A stretch of DNA of 64,000 bases from Paraspadella gotoi. Taxonomy: Eukaryota > Chaetognatha. The position numbers and the translations under genes are program-made. A model generated the notes under the pieces. It was given only the letters and a program-made list of their open reading frames with translations, searched no databases and had not been told where the DNA came from. Shown piece after piece: positions 25,376 to 40,236 of the stretch. The stretch's first letter is position 1. Each line of letters starts with the position of its first letter. The stretch spans positions 11,861,896-11,925,895 of the forward strand of contig CM119271.1 in assembly GCA_051294375.1 (NCBI GenBank). The letters are read 5' to 3'.

Positions 25376-26698
25376 ATTGCCGCGCTCGCACAATCACTGA
25401 CAATGCAGCTCATACGCATACCCTATTAGGTGCAATCATAGTCGTTTGTCAAGCACATTCATATGAACTCATAATAACATTTACTATTTAATTGCTTAAT
25501 GCTTATATTAATCTATTATCTAAATAATGTATAAATTTAGAATATAAATGATATTAAAAAAAGCTTATTATAAAATTAAGAATGTAAGCTAAAGCTTTTT
25601 TGAAAAGATCATTGATCAGGGAAAACACTTCTAGCACATTAATTATTTGAATAGCTATATTTATATCGGTATTTTATTATCGTGCGAATCAAATATAATA
25701 GTGCCAAAAAAAATTAGATAGAATATGTTACATAAAAGGTACAGTCGAATTAATATGATCCTAAGGACTCTTAGGCTTGTTTAACCCAATCGGGCAATTT
25801 AACAAGTTTAAAAGTCATTAAAATTCATAAAAAGTCTTTAAAAGTCATTATTAAGTGGAGCATTACTAAAACAATAATGGAATACCTTGAAGCCATTTCA
25901 TAACTTGAGCTAGCTCGAGATCGCAAGGCCACCCACAAGGAGAAAGCCGGTTTTTCTTATTTCATCACCCAGTTTTATCAACATCAAAAGTAATTAATTT
26001 CATTAGATTAAAAAAATACAATTTATTCCATAACTTGATAACTGCGATAGTAATAATGATAAAATTACATTCATATCACAATAGTTTTCATTTTCACGCC
26101 AAGCAAACAAGCTTATATATGACCAATCAGAAAAAGAGATGGTTATCTTCCATAGCAGGTGAATTTTGTCCTATTTTTTTATAAACAGGCTACTAAAATA
26201 GTCAATATAAATATGATCTTCATTCCTAGCTAGATTTTAAAGTAAGAAAGTAGCTAATAAATTGGATTATAACCACATCTTTTTGCGAGTAGTGGGAATA
26301 AACTTGACATGTTAAATGGTCTGCGTTTAAAAAATGAAAGCACATTAAGTAAGGAAGGTAGCACGAATTTGATTAGACCTTTTTGACAGGATTGGATCTT
26401 AAGGTAAGGAATTTTTTTTTTTCACGTAGACTCCGAATTTTCGGTTAGTTGTATGGGTAAGCAAGGCTTGGGTGTTCCTAAACGTCAAAAGTATATATGA
26501 AGTCAATTAAATCAAATCAAACAAACGAAAAGAAAAGAAAACAAAATATATATATATAAAAAACCAAATGTCAGCATTTAAAATCGGCGTTCAAATATTG
26601 TATTCTCTGGTAAAAAAAAAAACATTATCCAAACTTAATGCAAAAACTTCTTCAGCTTTTAAATAACAAGAGAAAAATAAAAGAAATTAAGAAATAAA

Positions 26699-31817
<5,119 letters not shown>

Positions 31818-33476
31818 GGTTTAGTTAAGAAATGATATTTGTACGGATTTATTGATAAATCGTTCGGACACCGCGAGGTTTTTTATTGGTTTTTTTTATT
31901 TTCACGGCCGGGCGACGCAACGTTCAGCTGGGAGGAGTTATGAAGACTAAACACAAACTCAATATGCAATTCGCGAATTAAAAAAAAAGAAAGAAAAATC
32001 AAAGTTTTTTTTTTTTTAAAGTTTTCAACTTCAACCATCGAGTTACGACGCTCTCATATTTTTTTATAGATAAACTTGACTTTTTTCAGACGCAGAAGTT
32101 GAATGAACTTTCACTTTTTTAACATTTTGCGCTCATAATTTTGGTTATTATTTTTCTTCCCGATTGTTTAACTGTAGCGGTGTTTCAGAGACTGACTTTA
32201 TTCTAAATGTTTTTGATTACTAAATGCGCAGTTTATTTCCAGTTTTTTTTTAGCTTCTAGTAAAAAAGATATGTATCATATAATACATAAAAATTTGAGA
32301 CACAAAAATCACATAGTAGATGAAAAATAAAATGTATTTGTATAAAAGCGTGAAAATGTAAAAGAAAATAGAAATGGTTTGAGACGATTGGAATTTCGGC
32401 AGTTTGCTTCTTTGGACGTCTGAGATTTAACATAAAAAAAAACCCGAAAAACTTCTGATGCTTTTTTTTCGACTCTCGATTCTCTAAGAATGAAGTGAGG
32501 AGACTCCTTTTCTCTTTTTCTCTCTAAAAAAAAATCCTAATCTTTTGACCTTTGGCATCATCGACGGCTTATTTTTAGTTGCGCCGCGAGTACTCGCGGA
32601 GCAACTCTATAAGTCACCTTTCGGTCGGTCGGTCTGTATGTCCGTCGGTCTGTCCCACTTACTTAAAATGCATATAATACGCCTATAGGCCCTATAGTTG
32701 ATTGATCATTTGTTAAGACAGGAAAAAACCAAGTGACTGCTAGGGCCGCCTTCTGGAAATCCTAAAACTTAAAAGAAGACAAGATTCCGATACAACGCGT
32801 ATCATAAATACACGTGAAAAGAAAGACACTGCGACGCAACACATTGGATGAACCGACCTAGTTTTGATTGATAGCACCAGACGGATTTATAAACGATAAA
32901 AAAAAGTTTGGAATGCAAATAAAATTAAAAAAATTATAACAATGAACACGAGGTGGATTAAGAAAAAACCGTATCACAATTTGACCAAAATTATTGTGTC
33001 AAATATCTTCTCCTTTTTTTCCTTTTATCAGATGGAACACACCCAGAAATGACAAGGTGTTTGAAGATTGAGCGAAACACAAAACGAGATGGCTAAACGT
33101 AATAGGAAAACGGTTTTTTACACGATTTATAAAAAAAAAAGTTCATTTTTTGGTGCTTATCGTATTCAGTGAGTGATTTGGAGAAATAAAAAATTCACAA
33201 CAAAGCGTATAGAAATCTCATTAAAGAATCAAAGCAAGAGGTATCCTCATATTATATTTATCCTACCGACTGGGTTTCAGTCAAATAATTAATGCATTTT
33301 TAGCTAGACCATTAATTCATAGTATAGAATAAAACTGCCTAAATATTTGGCTAAAAATTAGTCATTGCACGAGTAAACCTCAAGTTTTTGGAGATCTTGT
33401 CAAGTATTTCAGTGAGATCATAATATAGTTAACTACAATTGGCGCTTTTTAAAATATATATTTCAACAAGGACGTA
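31818..33476. other. Intergenic region upstream of PFKFB and downstream of the LRR-Ig gene
   Basis: About 1.66 kb, AT-rich. It holds the PFKFB promoter and a hairpin with adjacent GTCG/GTCT tetranucleotides (32578-32660). No gene is supported. Confidence 0.6.
32578..32660. repeat. Hairpin plus GGTC/TGTC tetranucleotide tract
   Basis: GTTGC-G-CCGCGAG-TA-CTCGCGG-A-GCAAC (32578-32605) is a nearly perfect inverted repeat with one G/A mismatch. About 25 bp later comes GGTCGGTCGGTCTGTATGTC. Similar GGTC/GACC tracts without the hairpin occur near 50.5, 54.5 and 56.5 kb. Confidence 0.7.
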
Positions 33477-35867
33477 TCATTTCTCAGAAATGAGGATCTG
33501 TCCCACTTTTTCGTTCTTCTCCCTTTCTTTCGCAAGCAAATATTCTCCCGGAAAGAAACTGTCCTCCTCGGTGGGCGTGGGGACTTGCGTGCTCCTGCTG
33601 CGGCTCTGCTTCTTCGCGGCGTCTTCTCCGCCGCCGCTGCTGCTGCTACCGCAATCCAGCTGGTCGACGCGGTCGTCGATCTGCAGTCGCACGTGCTTCA
33701 TCCCCTGATGCTTGGCGTCGATAGTCTTGCATCGATCTCGATCTCTGGCGATCAATTTGGCGCCGACGTTCATCGTCGCGTATTTGGTCGTGTGAGCGGC
33801 AAAGCCCACGCCTTCGTTGAAGGGAAAGCGTTCGGCTCTGGCGCCGGATTGTGTTCCCATCAGTTTTTTCAAAGTGTAGCAACCCAAGTTGGTGTAGTTG
33901 TCCCTCGTCTTTGGATGCGGATTGGCGACACCGCCGCCGCCTCCTCCGGGTTGCGTCAAGATCGAAGTTGTCGTCGTCGTCGTCGAAGGCGACCCTTCGG
34001 GAACGAGTGGCGCGAAGAGAGCGTGGCCGTCGAAGACGCTCGTCGAGATCTGCGAGGCGTCGGCGGACGAGGGCGACGGTCCTGGGTCCATCGTCTCTTG
34101 TCCGACGACGACGAGCTCGGCGAAAGCGTCATTCCTTCTCGAGTGACTCGTCCGCGCGCTCTGATGACTGCTCTCCGTCTGACAGGATTCGTAATCGAAG
34201 CAAAAGGCTCCCGAATCGACGGAGCCTCTCATGCGGAAATGTCTGGGGAGACTCTTGGCGCCGTGGGGATGAAGTCGTGAAGTCTCGTCTCCCTTCGATT
34301 TACCCTTTTGTTTTCCGTTGCACAATTGATACGTGGATTTACTACCAGCTGCGTTGAGATTCTTCCTCGAATACTTGAAGGGTCCGTCGTAGATGAGACA
34401 ATCGCCCGTCATGCTCAGTCGCTGGTTCGCTCTTTTCTCGAAGCTCCGTTCCGCCTTGGCGCCGCAGCCGTCGGGGCCGCGGCAGCCGCCGCCGGAGACG
34501 CCGCCGCCGATGCCGCCGCCGGGCGCGCAGTCGTTCTTGTGCGAGAGATGAACGAAGAAGAGGATGAGGAAGAGGACGACTACTATGACGGCGCTGACGC
34601 CGATGACGACGGCCGTTCCGTGACGCTCCATCTTGGAGGCGGTCGACATTCTGTCCCGGACTCGCACCACGACGTTGACGACCATCTCGGCGTTGCCGGC
34701 GGAATTGGCCGCATAGCAGCGGTACGTGCCCGTGTTGGCGGCGCCCGCCTCGCGGATCGTTAACGTCGACGTTTTGATGTGCTTGTCCCCCGAGGCGGCG
34801 ATGTGATAATCGATGGCGCCGCGGGAGATCGCCCGTTCGTCCTTGAACCACATCGGGTTCGATGGAGGATCGAGAAATATGGTGCACGAGAAGTTGGTCG
34901 TATCGTGTTGATCCACGACCACCGTGCGTTCCTGCGGGGAGGTCATTAGCCGAGGTTGACAGGCGAACTGGATGGAGTGCAGAGAGGACCACCTCTTTCG
35001 AGAGAGGTTGGCCGGCGAATGGCAAAGGGTCACTTTTTCCTCGCTGGATCCCACGTCGTAAGTGATGAGACCTTCCTCCACCCAATCGTGGAGCCAGCGA
35101 AGGTTACAATCGCAGCTCCACGGATTCGCGTAGAGATAAAGCAGACGAAGAATGCCAGAGGCTCGTAGATCGGTAAAGGTCATCTGATCCAGCGTCTGGA
35201 GATTGTTCTTGGCCAACTGCAAGTATTGAAGATGGACGAGGCCGGAGAAGGCGTCGGGTCGAATCTCGCTGACCCCGCAACCATTGAGTTCCAGTTTGAG
35301 CAGCTTGGGGAGACGAGCGAAGGAAAAGTCGCGAAGGATTCGGAATTTGTTGCCGGACAATTTGAGGACTTGAAGGTGAGATAGATCGACGAAGGTGGCC
35401 GTCGGGATCTGGCGCAGTTTGTTGAAGGAGAGATCGAGCTCGGAGAGATTGATGAGACCTTCGAAGGCCGAAGAGTCGACGGTGGACAATTCGTTGTTGT
35501 TTAAATAAAGCGACTGCAGGGACGGCAGGGTCACGAATTCCCGGCCGCGCAGGATGCGCAGCCGATTGCCCTCCAGGTGCAGGACGGTGGAGTCGCCCGC
35601 GACCAGCTTGGGGACGCGGACGAGGCCGAGCTCGTTGCAGAAGGTTCGTTGACGCCCGTTGATGAGGGAGGATTTGCAAGGGCGGTCGGGCGAGGAGACG
35701 AAGGACGGGCGATCGTCGAGGTGGGCGTGGCGGTCGGCATGTCGGTCCGTCTGTCGGACGGCGTCGAAACGATCGACGAGCTTTTGAGTTTTAGGGTTGG
35801 AACGAGGAGGAAGGAGGAGGAGGAGGAAGAGGGAGTGACGGAGGGAGACGCTGATCGAGAGACGCAT
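33477..35867 (-). CDS. LRR-Ig transmembrane receptor, kekkon-like, single exon
   Basis: A 796-residue type I cell-surface protein. Residues 8-20 form a signal-peptide core. A Cys-bounded LRR N-cap (C64, C77) precedes about six leucine-rich repeats (residues 92-245), an LRR C-cap (WSCDCNLRWL, C253/C255, C282, C303), one Ig-like C2 domain (C328 to C384, W340, with TGTYRCYAAN) and a membrane helix at about 417-440. The roughly 355-residue cytoplasmic tail is Gly/Ser-rich and unstructured. One Ig domain after the LRRs fits the kekkon/LRIT/LINGO group, which acts in neuronal adhesion or as a modulator of receptor tyrosine kinases. Tail length and LRR number favour kekkon-like, but orthology is not established. 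The N-terminal region has a His/Arg/Asp-rich segment before the LRR cap. Confidence 0.88.
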   Translation of the reverse strand: MRLSISVSLRHSLFLLLLLPPRSNPKTQKLVDRFDAVRQTDRHADRHAHLDDRPSFVSSPDRPCKSSLINGRQRTFCNELGLVRVPKLVAGDSTVLHLEGNRLRILRGREFVTLPSLQSLYLNNNELSTVDSSAFEGLINLSELDLSFNKLRQIPTATFVDLSHLQVLKLSGNKFRILRDFSFARLPKLLKLELNGCGVSEIRPDAFSGLVHLQYLQLAKNNLQTLDQMTFTDLRASGILRLLYLYANPWSCDCNLRWLHDWVEEGLITYDVGSSEEKVTLCHSPANLSRKRWSSLHSIQFACQPRLMTSPQERTVVVDQHDTTNFSCTIFLDPPSNPMWFKDERAISRGAIDYHIAASGDKHIKTSTLTIREAGAANTGTYRCYAANSAGNAEMVVNVVVRVRDRMSTASKMERHGTAVVIGVSAVIVVVLFLILFFVHLSHKNDCAPGGGIGGGVSGGGCRGPDGCGAKAERSFEKRANQRLSMTGDCLIYDGPFKYSRKNLNAAGSKSTYQLCNGKQKGKSKGDETSRLHPHGAKSLPRHFRMRGSVDSGAFCFDYESCQTESSHQSARTSHSRRNDAFAELVVVGQETMDPGPSPSSADASQISTSVFDGHALFAPLVPEGSPSTTTTTTSILTQPGGGGGGVANPHPKTRDNYTNLGCYTLKKLMGTQSGARAERFPFNEGVGFAAHTTKYATMNVGAKLIARDRDRCKTIDAKHQGMKHVRLQIDDRVDQLDCGSSSSGGGEDAAKKQSRSRSTQVPTPTEEDSFFPGEYLLAKEREKNEKVGQILISEK

Positions 35868-36627
35868 TTTTATTGGTCGAAATCAGTCACGTGACGAAAG
35901 TTGGCGTCATACTTTGTTTTTTTCTTCATTTCAAAAACTTGAACGAAGAAAATGGATAAAAAAAAAGTATCTTTGGTTTCACGAGATGTAGATTATTCTA
36001 AACTAATAAAAAAAAAATTATAACGGATTTAGACTGACGATTTATACATTTTTATCTACAAATTAAAAGATTGACGCAAAAAACAAAAAAAGAAAAAACA
36101 GTTTACAAAAAAGAAGAAAAAATGTCTGTGCGATCGATTAGTCTTTTCTTTCCCCGAAAATAAAACTGTATTGTATTCAATGTACAAAAGTGCAACAGGG
36201 AAATAGTTTTGCCATAAATAATATCACCGCATATTCTCATTAGCCAAGCCGAAAGGCGATAGATCCGAAAGAAAAAGAAAAATAAACTAAGAATCTTGAA
36301 CAAAGCGTAAAAAAAGGTCACGTGACAGACTAGACAATCTCGATAAATTTAAACTTTTTAAATCGAAAGAGGCTTGACTCCGTGAACGGAAAGAAAAAAA
36401 TAAGTTAACTTTTTCAGATTTATTATGGAGTTTTAAAAAGAAATTAATTCGCAGTTTTCCAATTCAAACGGAGCCACAAACTGGTAAGTCATTCTCCCTC
36501 TCGACAGAAAAAGAAAAAAACCTCAGTCACCAGAAATAAAAAGTTTTAGTTTTCATTTTTCGATTCACGAACAGTTTTTTTCTCGCAATTCCTCCGCCCC
36601 CACGGGCCCCTCCTCTCCGTGAGAGCC
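35868..36627. other. Spacer between VPS37 and the LRR-Ig gene
   Basis: About 760 bp, A/T-rich, holding the LRR-Ig promoter and the VPS37 3' UTR. No other feature is seen. Confidence 0.6.
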
Positions 36628-38528
36628 TCAACGGTAGTTGGGCAGGTGAGGCTGCGGCATGGCCATGTAGCCAGGATTGGGCGCGGGATACGGAGGTTGG
36701 TAAGGAGCTCGGCCCTGACCCCACCCTCCACGCGGAGGGCCGCCCATTGACGGGTAAGTCTGGGCCGGAGGCTGACCCACGACCGGATAGGGCACGCTGC
36801 CCTGCGGCGGCGGTCCCGTCTGGATTCCCGACGCTGGCGGCTGCGGCGGCGGCGTTCCGTAGGCGCCGTGGGTGGGTGGGGTTCCGTGACCCGGAGTGTA
36901 GGCGGGGTAAGGTGAGTGCCCTCCGTAAGAAGGCATGGAAGGAGGCGGCGGCGGGGCGGGACGCCGAGTAGGGGATGTTCTCTGGGCCGGGCTCGGGGCT
37001 GCGAAATGGCCAATCATAACTCTTACTTCATTATAATCTTAACATTAACATTAACATCTTAACATTTCCCTCATTAAATATAAACTCTAACCTTGAAACG
37101 CGGCTTGCGGAGGTGGGTTCCAACTGGAATTCAAGTTATTCTGTTCCTGCGCCTGGATCGGGTGCTGCAGCGGCTGCGGCTGCGGCTGCGACGGGCCGTT
37201 GGCGACGACTCCGTTGGCGATCATCTCCTGAATCTTCTCAGATTTGATTCGCTGCATGTGAGCGACTTTTCGTTTCTCTCTGAAGGCGGGAAGGAATTCC
37301 TCCACGGGCTTCGAATCGCTGGCGGGAGGAAGGGATTAATTATATTACAAAGTTCGGAATACAATATAATACTTATTGGTGGCATTTTCATACAATTGAA
37401 CATTCTTTGAAACATTATGCCACTTCATTGATAGGAAAGCCGGGTAGTCTGGGAGTGTATAAACGAGACCGTGAGAGAGTCTTGATTGAAAACTTGCAGA
37501 GGCCTGCTATGTTATTATCTTGTAAGTGTGATGGAGGCCTTAAACCACCAAAGCCCGTCCAAAGTCAGGGGCAAGCTAGCATATTTATTAAGTAAATGTA
37601 TAATTTTTATAATGGTTGTACCAATTTCATTAATAATTAATAGTTGATAAGGTTTTTTATATAAATTAATGATTAACTATTAACAAGGTTTACCTGAGAA
37701 ACTGTTCGGCCATTTCTTCGGAGGCTTCTTCGGAGGTTGCCGTTTCGGATTGAAGGATCGCCAAGACCGTGTCAAGACTCGTGGCTCCTGAGAAACAGAA
37801 AGAAAGAGAATGAAACCAAAAATTGAGAGAGAGAGAAAGTAAGAAACAGAGAAAGAGGAAAAAGTCAGAAATAGAAAGAGAGAGAAACAAAAGAGAGAGA
37901 GAGATGTTATCCTCTGACCCGTATTCACATAAAGAAACAAAGAAAGGGGAAAAAGTCAGAAATAGAAAGAGAGAAACAAAAGAGAGAGAGATGTTATCCT
38001 CTGACCCGTATTCACATAAAGAAACAGAGAAAAGGGAAAAACGTCAGAAATAGAAAGAGAGAAAAAAAAGAGAGAGATGTTATCCTCTGACCCGTATTCA
38101 CATAAAGAAACAGAGAAAGGGGAAAAAGTCAGAAAAAGTCAAAAACAAAAGAGAGAGAGAGAGAGAGATGTTATCCTCTGACCCGTATTCTTCTCCAATG
38201 TTCTCTTCTTATCATCAAATCCGGCGAAGACTTCGCTCTGCGTCACATAAAGTTCCCTCAACAATTCCTTCTTCTCTTTGAGCGAAGGTTCCACGGAGAG
38301 ATTGAACTCCGCGAGGCTCCTGTTGCTGGCGACGAGGTCCTCCCGCTCAGTCTGGAGTTTCTTCACCATCTCCGAATCGTTGATGATGTTGAGCAACTCC
38401 GTCTCGTCATCGTTCATCTTCTCCAGCTGCTCTATTTCCAGATGGCCGAGGATGGCCACGGCGGATTCCAGCGCCGCGGGGGATAAGCAGCCTCCACCGC
38501 CGCCGCCGCCGCCGCTGTAGAGCGTCAT
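36628..38528 (-). CDS. VPS37: ESCRT-I subunit VPS37 (B/C type), four exons
   Basis: Join of 38528..38183, 37787..37694, 37318..37092 and 36998..36628 gives 345 residues. VPS37 is part of ESCRT-I, which sorts ubiquitinated cargo into multivesicular endosomes and acts in abscission. The Mod(r) domain fills about residues 15-200: a Glu/Leu-rich helix (HLEIEQLEKMNDDETELL), SNRSLAEFNL, then SLDTVLAILQSE, EEMAEQFL and FREKRKVAHMQRIKSEKIQEM, the block that closes the domain in VPS37B/C. The C-terminal 130 residues are Pro/Gly/Tyr-rich and unstructured, as in vertebrate VPS37C. The eight-glycine run near the N terminus is unusual. Phases agree at all three junctions. Intron 1 is built mostly of a repeat that includes the exon 1 donor. 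Confidence 0.93.
37387..37629 (+). mobile_element. Dispersed repeat, copy 1 (in VPS37 intron 2)
   Basis: About 240 bp closely similar to 47300-47524 in the same orientation. Both share TTCATACAATT at the start, CCACTTCATTGATAGG, GAGAGAGTCTTG, GTGATGGAGGCCT and an end reading GGTTGTACCAATTTCA. The copies differ by small indels. No recognisable coding domain is present; it is an unclassified interspersed element. Confidence 0.7.
37816..38190 (-). repeat. 86-91 bp tandem repeat x4 reaching the exon 1 donor of VPS37
   Basis: The segment ATGTTATCCTCTGACCCGTA recurs at about 37904, 37991, 38077 and 38168; the last copy is the real exon 1/intron 1 border. Each unit therefore carries, on the minus strand, GAATACGG|GTCAGAGG, i.e. 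eight bases of exon and the donor. GA-rich DNA fills the rest of the unit. Confidence 0.92.
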
Positions 38529-39430
38529 TTACCTTTTTCAAGTTTCGGTTTCTGGTTTTAAATATGGTTTTCTATAAAAAAAGAAAAAAAGTTAACGCAA
38601 CAATCATAACAACTAACAATAACTAATAGTAGAAAGATAACTAATAAAAACAAATGTACAAAAATTTGGTAATTAAGCTCGGATCGATTTTAAAAATTTA
38701 ACAAAATAAGCTTGTAATTTGTCTTAATCACATTTTTTTCATAAAAAGATTCATATTTATATATTTTCTTTTAGCAAGAACCAATTAGAATAACTGGCAA
38801 TAAGATTTTAGTCAATATTAGTCAGCGACGGGCGAAATGAATTTTGGATAAAATTGCTCAAACATTCCTGGTGCTCCACGAATTCAATTGCTGAGGATAG
38901 CAGTCGAAACTGTGACGTTAGTCATTACTCGATCTGTTACTATATTACACTCGAGGTACAATTTACAATCGAAAAAATCTTTAAAAGCAATAGGATCGTC
39001 GCAATTGCATAAGAAAAATCTGGATTGACGAACAAATTTTGATACTAAAAAATATCAAATTTGAGAAAAATAAAAGAAAAAAAAATTTAAAAAAAAAATA
39101 ATCCACGAAAAAATCCACGAAAATCTCGGATGTAAATTTGTGAATAAATGGCGATAATAAAAGTTTTTAAAGGGAAAAAATTAATCAGAGAGTGTTAGAT
39201 CCAAAGACTCGCGAATCGTGATATCTGAGTTCGAACTTTACTTCGTCACAAGGATTTATCGTTTGGATCATTTCATCATTCGTGCTTTAGTTTATTCATT
39301 GGTTTTTGAGTTTATACTGATTTTTGTAATTCTTTTGAGTGTTTAAATAATAATTCTTTATTGTACTGTTTGAATATCTATATGCTTTGATTATTTTATT
39401 AAGGTACCCTTTTTAAAACTCTTCATAAAC
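38529..39430. other. AT-rich spacer upstream of VPS37
   Basis: About 900 bp containing the VPS37 promoter. Homopolymer A/T runs; no supported gene. Confidence 0.6.
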
Positions 39431-39646
39431 TCAGAGAAATAAAGAGACTATTTGATCGTCGATCTGCTCAAGCCACCAAATCATGCCTTTGAAGAATCTC
39501 TGGACTACCGAAGCATCTCGCCGGGGTTGAGGAGTTTCCTCAAATATTCTTCGAATATTCTCGCGGGGCGTTTTAGGAGGAGGACGGACCGGCGGTCCTA
39601 ACAAGAGAGAGAAGAGAGAGAGAGAGAGAGAAAGAAGCCAAATCAT
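39431..39646 (-). CDS. Possible small secreted peptide (71 residues) or terminal exon
   Basis: An ATG at 39646 (context GAAAATG) opens 71 codons: a hydrophobic leader [17 protein letters not shown], encoded mostly by a (CT)n tract, then a basic, Pro-rich, non-repetitive segment containing RRIFEETPQPRRDAS and a Trp/Asp-containing C terminus (FFKGMIWWLEQIDDQ). The leader looks like a signal peptide, and RR pairs could be processing sites. Alternatively CTCTTGTTAG|GACCG is an acceptor and this is the last exon of a larger gene, with the leader merely a polypyrimidine tract. I do not recognise the sequence. Confidence 0.35.
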   Translation of the reverse strand: MIWLLSLSLSLFSLLLGPPVRPPPKTPRENIRRIFEETPQPRRDASVVQRFFKGMIWWLEQIDDQIVSLFL

Positions 39647-39682
39647 TTTCAGCAGCAGAGGCACCCAAAAAAAAAGAAAAAA

Positions 39683-39826
39683 TCAAAAGGCAGCAGCAGA
39701 AGCAGCAGGAGAAAGAGAGAAAAAGAAAGAGCCCCTGCAGAGCCAGCTGCAGACTCAAAAGGCAGCAGCAGAAGCAGCAAGAGAAAAGATAGAAAAAGAA
39801 TAAGCCCCTGCAGAGCCAGCGGCAGA
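39683..39826. repeat. 72-bp tandem duplication rich in CAG and GAAA
   Basis: Two adjacent copies, starting TCAAAAGGCAGCAGCAGAAG at 39683 and 39755, each ending in CTGCAGAGCCAGC-GCAGAC. Confidence 0.9.
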
Positions 39827-40236
39827 CTCGTTTTTTTTCCTATGATTATGAATCAGTGAATAGGGAAAAGAGAGAGGGAGAGAGACATGTAATTAAAAGA
39901 GAAAAGAGAGAGAGAAAGAATTAAAAGAGAGAAAATTTGTTTGTTTGATAAAACGTAAACAAAACATATTTAATAACTGTCCAGACTCAATTTTAAGCAC
40001 ATCGATGATGAGAAGCTGTATATAAATTTTCAGCTTCACACACCAAAATTTAATCATAAAAAAGGCGATCTATAATTTGGAACGCCGACGACGACGACGA
40101 CGCCACTTATGCCCAAAAGCGTTACTAGATCGTCGCAAACGCAAAGCGATTGCGACGATAAAAAAGAGGGAATAAGCCCAACTAAATCTAAGGCACTTGG
40201 ATAAATAGAGGGGAAGCGAAGGGTGAAAATAAAATG
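39827..40236. other. Spacer downstream of the coiled-coil gene
   Basis: About 410 bp of AT-rich DNA with a short GA-rich stretch (39866-39940) and a CGACGACGA tract near 40090. Probably 3' UTR of the coiled-coil gene in part. Confidence 0.5.

Larger units (their letters stand above)
24334..26698. other. AT-rich intergenic region with two tandem duplications
   Basis: About 2.4 kb without a supported gene, upstream of the unrecognised gene and downstream of PFKFB. It contains a 50-bp duplication (24731-24830) and an 81-88 bp triplication (about 25125-25375). Confidence 0.6.

Noticed and set aside
34342-35085. Long Arg/Gly-rich frames overlapping the LRR-Ig gene
   Set aside because: They are out-of-frame readings of the receptor; the in-frame LRR, Ig and membrane segments are unambiguous.
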